Assembly (NCBI GenBank): GCA_002508495.1
Contig: DANA01000001.1
Coordinates: forward strand, 21,860 to 33,192
Direction of reading: 5' to 3'
DNA length: 11,333 bases
Source: Methanoregula sp. UBA276
Lineage (GTDB): Archaea > Halobacteriota > Methanomicrobia > Methanomicrobiales > Methanospirillaceae
Numbering within the stretch: the stretch's first letter is position 1; every line of letters starts with the position of its first letter. Shown piece after piece: positions 7,097 through 11,333 of the stretch. A program made the position numbers and the translations under genes. The notes below the pieces were generated by a model. That model saw only the letters and a program-made list of their open reading frames with translations. It had not been told where the DNA came from and made no database searches.

Positions 7097-8479
7097 ATGG
7101 ACTTATCAATACTCTCCTCGCTTGTCGTCCTCCTGCAGCTCATCGGTGTCATCGTTGTCGTTGCCTACCTCCTGACGCGGAGCAGGATATTTCCCGAGAT
7201 CCTGGACGGCTATCCAACCGTCAAGACCCAGATCATCCTCATCCTCCTCTTTGGTGCCCTCTCCATTTACGGTACCCTGAGCGGGATTGATTTTTTGGGA
7301 GCGCGCATCAACGTCCGCGACCTCGGCCCGATGCTTGCCGGCCTGCTCGCCGGCCCATGGGTGGGAATCGGCGCCGGGCTCATCGGGGCACTGCACCGGC
7401 TGACCCTCGAGGGATTCACGGTCTATTCCTGTTCCCTTGCCACGGTCTTTGCCGGGCTTTTCGGGGGCCTCATCTGGCTTTTTAAGAAACGGAAATTTGC
7501 CGGCATCACCATAGCGGTGATCTTTGCCGTCCTCATGGAAGCGTTCCACATGGCCCTTACGCTGGTCATGTGCCGGCCGTTTGACCAGGCGCTTACCGTT
7601 GTCACCTGGGTCTCGATTCCCATGATCCTTGCCAATGCCGCAGGGATGTTTGTCTTTGCCCTCATGGTGGAAAACCTCCAGAGCGAGCGGCGGATGCAGG
7701 CCGAGCGCGACACGCTTATGCGGGAGATGGAACGCAAGAACACCGAACTTGCCATTGCTGCCGAGATCCAGCAGAGTTTCCTCCCGGACACGATCACCCA
7801 GGTCGAGGGATTCGATATTGCTGCACGCAGCGTCATGGCAAAAGAGGTAGGGGGCGACTTTTTCGATATCATCCCGCTGGAAGTGGTCCCGATCGCAAAA
7901 GGCCAGCTCGGGGTCATGATCGCTGACGTATCCGGCAAGGGGATTCCGGCTGCCCTGTTCATGGCCCTCTCCCGTATCGTTGTCCGCGTTAATGCAACAT
8001 GGTACGGGAGAAGACCGGCTGCGGCAATCCGGGATGCCAACACCATCATTGCCAACGACTCAAAGTCCGGGATGTTTGTCACCCTGTTTTACGGGTATCT
8101 TGACGCGGGCACCCGTACCCTGACGTATGTCAATGCCGGCCATAACCCTCCCCTGCATTTCCGGGCCGCAGACAATAGTATCACCGAGCTCGAAGCAACC
8201 GGGATTGCCATGGGGGTGATCGGCGATGCCGACTATGAGCAGGCTGAGGTGCAGCTTGCACCGGGCGATATCTTAATCCTGTATACGGACGGAATCACAG
8301 AAGCTGAGAATGAGCAGCAGGAGATGTTCGACCTGACGCGGCTCCATGAAACCATTCTTGCCTCGCGCAGCCTTACCGCAAAAGAGATGAGTGCGGCAAT
8401 CCTTGATGCAGTAAGAAAATTCACCCGGGGATACCCGCAGTCCGACGACATCACCCTGATGATTATCCGGAGTGTATGA
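7097..8479 (+). CDS. Membrane sensor PP2C phosphatase, RsbU/SpoIIE-like
   Basis: The 460-residue protein starts with six hydrophobic segments (about 3-26, 46-64, 76-100, 111-128, 135-157, 164-193). The segment N-V-R-D-L-G-P-M-L-A-G followed by glycine-rich helices is the hallmark of the 5TM LytS-type sensor (5TMR_LYT). A charged linker (194-220) leads into a SpoIIE-type PP2C domain with its landmark motifs: A-A-E-I-Q-Q-S-F-L-P, G-G-D-F-F-D (D254, D257), A-D-V-S-G-K-G (D277), G-H-N-P-P-L, Y-T-D-G (D398) and S-D-D-I-T (D451). All the metal-binding aspartates are present, so it should be active. Known role of the family: dephosphorylating the STAS serine in response to a signal. Here the input is likely sensed in or at the membrane; the ligand is unknown. 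It is translationally coupled through ATGA to the RsbW-like gene. Confidence 0.93.
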   Translation: MDLSILSSLVVLLQLIGVIVVVAYLLTRSRIFPEILDGYPTVKTQIILILLFGALSIYGTLSGIDFLGARINVRDLGPMLAGLLAGPWVGIGAGLIGALHRLTLEGFTVYSCSLATVFAGLFGGLIWLFKKRKFAGITIAVIFAVLMEAFHMALTLVMCRPFDQALTVVTWVSIPMILANAAGMFVFALMVENLQSERRMQAERDTLMREMERKNTELAIAAEIQQSFLPDTITQVEGFDIAARSVMAKEVGGDFFDIIPLEVVPIAKGQLGVMIADVSGKGIPAALFMALSRIVVRVNATWYGRRPAAAIRDANTIIANDSKSGMFVTLFYGYLDAGTRTLTYVNAGHNPPLHFRAADNSITELEATGIAMGVIGDADYEQAEVQLAPGDILILYTDGITEAENEQQEMFDLTRLHETILASRSLTAKEMSAAILDAVRKFTRGYPQSDDITLMIIRSV

Positions 8480-8895
8480 CCATGGAAGCACCCGTTGTCC
8501 TGACCATCGATTCGATCATCGACGAGATCCCGGTCGTTTCTGAACGGCTCGAAGAACTGATGAGCAGGGCTGGGTTCAGTCCTGAAGCAGTCCTCGACAC
8601 CCAGCTTGCTGTCGAGGAGGCAATAACAAACGTGATTGTTCACGGCTACCAACAGAAAGGCAACGAGATCCGGATCGCGTGCCGGGTAATCGATGGTGCC
8701 ATCGAGATCCGGATAACCGATTCTGCACCCCCGTTCAATCCCCTGTCTCTTCCAACACCGGATCTTGCAAGCGACGTGAACGAGCGCCGTATCGGGGGCC
8801 TTGGGATCTACCTCATCCGGCGCGTGATGGACGGGGCTGAGTACGCGTACGAAGGCGGGAAGAATATCTTCACGCTGACAAAAAAGAGAACCTGA
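8476..8895 (+). CDS. RsbW/SpoIIAB-like serine kinase, HATPase
   Basis: This 139-residue, single-domain GHKL ATPase has the anti-sigma-factor kinase pattern. The N-box Q-L-A-V-E-E-A-I-T-N-V-I-V-H-G-Y gives E48 as the probable catalytic base and N52 as the magnesium ligand. The next box, I-R-I-T-D-S-A-P-P-F-N-P, contains D82, followed by an ATP-lid region and R-R-I-G-G-L-G-I-Y-L-I (about 104-114). There is no dimerisation H-box, so it is not a two-component kinase. Family role: phosphorylate a STAS protein and hold a client in the free state. Its two possible STAS partners are at 6480-6812 and 8910-10214. The start ATG at 8476 overlaps the phosphatase stop by four bases; an ATG two codons later is the alternative. 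What it binds besides STAS proteins is unknown. Confidence 0.92.
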   Translation: MTMEAPVVLTIDSIIDEIPVVSERLEELMSRAGFSPEAVLDTQLAVEEAITNVIVHGYQQKGNEIRIACRVIDGAIEIRITDSAPPFNPLSLPTPDLASDVNERRIGGLGIYLIRRVMDGAEYAYEGGKNIFTLTKKRT

Positions 8896-8915
8896 GTAAA
8901 AAGCCCGCTTTACTC
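8894..8915. terminator. Bidirectional hairpin between convergent stops
   Basis: GAGTAAA (8894-8900) and TTTACTC (8909-8915) form a perfect seven-base inverted repeat around an eight-base loop. It covers the stop codons of both convergent genes. TTT follows on the plus strand and short T runs lie on the other, so it could end both transcripts. Confidence 0.45.
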
Positions 8916-10214
8916 TTTGGTGATGCCCTGGATGTAGGCAATTCCTATCTTGGCCTTGCGAAGCCGGGTGGAATCGAGGAGGTGGCGCATGTCGGCAAAC
9001 TCCCCTTCGCTGACAATCTTCTTCACCTGCGACGTGAGGTCAAGCGTCGGGTCGTACGGGATGTTTTTGAACACTACCCCGTGGTTATGGAGGTACATCT
9101 GTTTTCCCGCGCCCTTGTTCAGCGGGTTTGCGTAATAGATGGACGCAAGGTCTTCAGGGGAGAACCCGGAAAGGTCGTGGGTGAGATCGATCCCGATACC
9201 AAAACTGACCAGCGTATCGCCCTTGTATGACGATGCCGTATCGGCAGCAACCCACTCGTGGAGGTGGGCAGGGGACATGATTGGCTGCCCGTCGGCAGGA
9301 GTGGAACCGGTGACGGGTGCTTTTTTGAGCCCGGAACTTGCCAGGTTGTCAAGGACACCCCAGATGGTGATAGCAACCACGCCGCGATAAGTCTTGACCC
9401 GTTCTTTTGCCGACGAGAAGATGGCCCGGTAGATATCGGCGATGGTGACACCGTTTGCATTTTCAGACTCGAGCGTGAAATACTCGTTGAACGGGCCGTC
9501 CAGCGTTATGTTATAGCCGGTGTAGACCGGGACATCCCCGCCGGTGTCAAGGGGCGTGAGGAAATCGGGGGTGTTGTTGCCATCCGTAGGAAGCCAGACC
9601 ATCGAGCCGTGGAGGGTGATCATCTCGCCAAGGAGCGGGAGTGCGTCCTTTACACTGGCACCGAGCGCTCCAAGGCCGAGCGAGTAGTTCACTTCCGAGA
9701 ACTTCCTCGTTTTGACATCTGCCTCGGAGATCGTGGCATACAGGACTTTTTTTAGGTCCCCAATCACCCGGAGGGAGGGGGGGGAGGTCATCCAGCCGGG
9801 CTCTATGGTCAGGCTGACACCTTCGCCCACGATCTTCTTGGAGAAGATCTCGTTGAAGAGTGACGGGTTTTTCCGTTTCAGGGTGATGTCCCGGACCGCT
9901 TCCTCCGTTGTCGGGAAGATATCAAAGACTACGGTGAACCCGGCCATGTCGAGCACCTTCAAGGGATACTCCCCGACATTGCTGAGCGCAAGCCTGCCGT
10001 TGCGGCGTTTCATCTCGCGCTTCAGGCCGTTGAATGTCCGGATGCCCCCGCTGCTCAGGTAGGCGGATCCCGCAAGATCGATCACCAGCTCGCGGTCATC
10101 ATCGTGGAGCGCCTCGCGGGCCCAGGTATCGAGCTGCTGCGCCCCGAATGCATCGAGCCGCCCCTCAACAAAAAAGACGAGGACGCCATCTTTTCTTTCG
10201 CTTCGTGCTTCCAT
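8910..10214 (-). CDS. STAS domain fused to a large unrecognised domain
   Basis: From the ATG at 10214 the protein has 434 residues. Residues about 1-112 are a STAS domain with G-R-L-D (18-21) and Y-L-S-S-G-G-I-R (52-59); Ser55 sits exactly where Ser55 of the small STAS protein does. Residues about 120-434 form a soluble alpha/beta region with the striking blocks Y-S-L-G-L-G-A-L-G, L-L-G-E-M-I-T-L-H-G, W-L-P-T-D-G-N-N-T-P-D-F and G-V-V-A-I-T-I-W-G. From memory these resemble uncharacterised bacterial proteins found near SpoIIE and STAS genes; I cannot confirm this and give no function. The frame is open back to a TTG at 10457, but the extra 81 residues look non-coding and a TATA-like box lies at 10253-10260, so the ATG is preferred. 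GGAG is 12 bases upstream. It converges on the RsbW-like gene. Confidence 0.82.
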   Translation of the reverse strand: MEARSERKDGVLVFFVEGRLDAFGAQQLDTWAREALHDDDRELVIDLAGSAYLSSGGIRTFNGLKREMKRRNGRLALSNVGEYPLKVLDMAGFTVVFDIFPTTEEAVRDITLKRKNPSLFNEIFSKKIVGEGVSLTIEPGWMTSPPSLRVIGDLKKVLYATISEADVKTRKFSEVNYSLGLGALGASVKDALPLLGEMITLHGSMVWLPTDGNNTPDFLTPLDTGGDVPVYTGYNITLDGPFNEYFTLESENANGVTIADIYRAIFSSAKERVKTYRGVVAITIWGVLDNLASSGLKKAPVTGSTPADGQPIMSPAHLHEWVAADTASSYKGDTLVSFGIGIDLTHDLSGFSPEDLASIYYANPLNKGAGKQMYLHNHGVVFKNIPYDPTLDLTSQVKKIVSEGEFADMRHLLDSTRLRKAKIGIAYIQGITKE

Positions 10215-10252
10215 AGGTTCTTTTGCTCCGGATGATCGTTTATTCCCGGGAG

Positions 10253-10260
10253 CATTTAAG
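10253..10260 (-). promoter_or_regulatory. TATA-like box of the STAS-fusion gene
   Basis: On the minus strand CTTAAATG predicts a start near 10230. That leaves a leader of about 16 bases containing GGAG before the ATG at 10214. This argues against the upstream TTG at 10457. Confidence 0.35.
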
Positions 10261-10478
10261 GTTGGGGTGAAACCCCACAGGAACGGAGGGCAGCTGGCAA
10301 TACGTTCCGGAGCCTGCTGTAACCGGCCCTTTTGGACACCGGATTGCTTCCGAATCCCGGGGATAGTTACGCCCGAAGAACTCTGGTAGCGATTCGGGAT
10401 CAATCTCATGACTTGGAACTGCACGGTTTTTTCAGATAACCGGGTATCTGATAGCAAATACAGATCTGATCGTAAATG
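10261..10478. other. Non-coding spacer upstream of the repeat array
   Basis: I see no gene here. The leftward frame stays open through it, but its translation is low-complexity and lacks a start signal. A seven-base inverted pair CCGAATC/GATTCGG (10350-10356 and 10391-10397) is the only structure noted. From about 10460 GATC motifs begin to appear, leading into the palindrome array. Confidence 0.4.
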
Positions 10479-10491
10479 AAAATCGGATCGT

Positions 10492-10535
10492 GATTTTTCC
10501 GGAACGGTTTTTGATCGGGATCCTGATCGCGATTT
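10492..10535 (+). repeat. Direct repeat copy 1, 44 bases
   Basis: This 44-base block matches 10761-10804 at 41 positions. It comprises the right half of one palindrome unit, the connector CCGGAACGGTTTTTGAT and the partial unit that follows. The pair brackets the regular 25-base-period part of the array. Confidence 0.8.
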
Positions 10536-10760
10536 GGAAATAAAAAACGATGATCGATTTCAAAATGAAAAACGCTGATCGTTTTTAAAATGAAAATCGC
10601 TCATCGATTTTTGTAAAAAAAACGGTACGCGATTTTTTCTTCCGTCTGAAATTTTATTCGTGAACCCGGGTTTCAATCGCGATCCGGTTTGAAAATAAAA
10701 ATCGCGGATCGATTTTATCATGAAAATCATTGATCGATTTCACAGTGAAAAACGGATCCC

Positions 10761-10804
10761 GATTTTTCCGGAACGGTTTTTGATTGGGATCAGGATCGCG
10801 ATTT
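10761..10804 (+). repeat. Direct repeat copy 2, 44 bases
   Basis: Second copy of the block at 10492-10535, differing at three positions near its downstream end. It reproduces the same 39-base step between neighbouring palindrome units, so the two ends of the array look duplicated as a unit. Confidence 0.8.
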
Positions 10805-10810
10805 TATATT
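10802..10810 (+). promoter_or_regulatory. TATA box at the array edge
   Basis: TTTTATATT is the closest match to a methanogen box A in the final 1.1 kb. It directly follows the last array unit. It would start a rightward transcript near 10832, into the GC-rich hairpin segment, where no convincing gene exists. A T6 run at 10931-10936 could end a transcript of about 105 bases. Confidence 0.4.
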
Positions 10811-11220
10811 GAGGCTCTGGAGAAAAACTCATTCCGAAAAAATGGTACCCCCCTTGCGCCAACCCTGCCCCCAGGGGGGCTCACGGCACATGCGATGCCT
10901 CCGTATTACCGGTTCGGGACACTCTCCGACATTTTTTAACAAAACAGAAATTGAGGCCGCCGCAGGGACACCCCGCGGGGGTGGCGGCAGGCATCTTAAA
11001 GGGAGTATGGGGGCAGTTTACTCCCATCATTACTTCTCAGGGTTTCTTAAAAAAATGCCCCGAACCATACTTTCAGATGTAAACGTAGATCAACCGATCT
11101 GCCCAGCGAGGGCCCGACGAGGCGCCCGAGCGACCCCCGAAGGGGGTGGGGATGCTCATAATTTCAAGGGCATTTTCATGTTTTGGGTGCGAACTAAAAT
11201 GGTTCATGTCCATTTCTAAA
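10811..11220 (+). ncRNA. Candidate structured RNA segment, GC-rich and hairpin-rich
   Basis: This stretch is much richer in GC than the flanking arrays and holds several possible stems. CCCCCC (10848-10853) can pair with GGGGGG (10874-10879). GCCGCC (10956-10961) pairs with GGCGGC (10983-10988), enclosing ACCCC-GCG-GGGGT (10970-10982). GGGAGTA (11001-11007) pairs with TACTCCC (11019-11025), and ACCCCC-GAA-GGGGGT lies at 11133-11147. A long-range pair, AAAATGCCC (11052-11060) with GGGCATTTT (11168-11176), could close a domain. I do not recognise RNase P RNA, SRP RNA, a tRNA or a known riboswitch. Strand is set only by the TATA box at 10802; one or several RNAs, or a decayed insertion, are all possible. 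Confidence 0.3.
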
Positions 11221-11232
11221 GAGCAGAAAACA

Positions 11233-11276
11233 AAAATCGCTCATCGGTTTTCACACAAAAACCGGTAGCCGGTAGC
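11233..11276. repeat. Two further palindrome units in the same register
   Basis: AAAATCG-CTCAT-CGGTTTT (11233-11251) shares its first 14 bases with the model unit at 10593. A second, weaker unit, AAAACCG-GTAGC-CGGTAGC, starts at 11258, again exactly 25 bases on. They lie on the far side of the GC-rich segment. Bases 11277-11333 show nothing else I can support. Confidence 0.65.
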
Positions 11277-11333
11277 AAACGGAACAGGATAGAATGGATT
11301 GTTAGAAAAATCCCTGGCTGATGAAAATACAAA

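Larger units (their letters stand above)
10479..10805. repeat. Phased array of 19-base imperfect palindromes
   Basis: Eleven related units start at 10479, 10518, 10543, 10568, 10593, 10618, 10673, 10698, 10723, 10748 and 10787. Each has a 7-base arm, a 5-base centre and a 7-base arm; the model unit is AAAATCG-CTCAT-CGATTTT (10593-10611). Seven of the ten steps are exactly 25 bases; the others are 39, 55 and 39. The unit at 10568 is AAAAACG-CTGAT-CGTTTTT, in which both arms have changed together and remain perfectly complementary. Units at 10518 and 10787 keep mainly the right arm. GATC occurs about 14 times in this stretch. There are no unique spacers as in CRISPR. The role could be a protein-binding array (replication, partition or chromatin) or hairpins in RNA; the sequence does not decide. 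Confidence 0.8.

Noticed and set aside
7097..8479. Reading the phosphatase N-terminus as a LytS histidine kinase
   Set aside because: The sensor part is LytS-like, but the catalytic half has PP2C/SpoIIE aspartate motifs and no H-box or HATPase.
10215..10457. N-terminal extension of the STAS-fusion gene to a TTG at 10457
   Set aside because: The extra 81 residues look non-coding and a TATA-like box falls within them. The ATG at 10214 begins exactly where a STAS domain should.
10492..10804. Insertion-sequence ends or att sites made by the 44-base direct repeats
   Set aside because: The sequence between the copies holds only palindrome units and no transposase or integrase; the repeats are parts of the array.
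10479..10805. CRISPR array
   Set aside because: Units follow each other with six-base linkers and no unique spacers, they are degenerate, and no cas gene is present.
10861..11160. tRNA, SRP RNA or RNase P RNA in the hairpin segment
   Set aside because: I found no cloverleaf with a proper T-loop, no SRP helix 8 signature and no conserved RNase P core sequence.
10809..11219. Open frame of 136 codons through the GC-rich segment
   Set aside because: It starts at a TTG with no ribosome binding site, runs through hairpin sequence, and gives a glycine, arginine and proline rich product with no domain.

Overview
The window looks like a piece of a euryarchaeal chromosome, most likely a methanogen of the Methanomicrobiales (Methanoregula or a close relative). 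This rests on several signs: a cytosolic REC-PAS-kinase with the H-box style common in these methanogens, TATA-type promoters placed about 25 bases before inferred transcript starts, a probable leaderless mRNA, TTG start codons, oligo-T ends and moderately GC-rich genes beside AT-rich spacers. The species is inference.

Layout. Bases 1-73 hold the start of a leftward lipoprotein gene cut by the window edge. Bases 195-1145 encode a P-loop protein of the HPr-kinase-related type, and 1219-3909 a large receiver/four-PAS/histidine kinase. Both read rightward. Next comes a leftward three-gene operon (6812 down to 3939) with overlapping genes: a small STAS protein, a metallo-beta-lactamase-fold protein with a long C-terminal extension that looks like a degenerate histidine-kinase ATPase, and a lone ABC ATPase. 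Divergent from it, across a 284-base promoter region, is a rightward pair joined by an ATGA overlap: a membrane-anchored LytS-type sensor/SpoIIE-like PP2C phosphatase (7097-8479) and an RsbW/SpoIIAB-like ATPase (8476-8895). Converging on this pair is a second STAS protein fused to a large unrecognised domain (8910-10214).

Together 3939-10214 reads as a bacterial-style partner-switching module: sensor phosphatase, anti-sigma-type kinase and two STAS antagonists. It sits in an organism whose RNA polymerase does not use sigma factors, so the output cannot be the classical one. The best local output candidates are the MBL/pseudo-kinase fusion, the ABC ATPase and the large domain attached to the second STAS protein. 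Two STAS genes with the same phospho-serine context suggest two branches.

The last 1.1 kb (10215-11333) has no convincing gene. It holds an ordered array of about 19-base imperfect palindromes set mostly at an exact 25-base period (10479-10805, with two more units in the same register at 11233-11276). Between these blocks lies a GC-rich, hairpin-rich segment (10811-11220) preceded by a good TATA box. The array and the segment are the least explained parts of the window.
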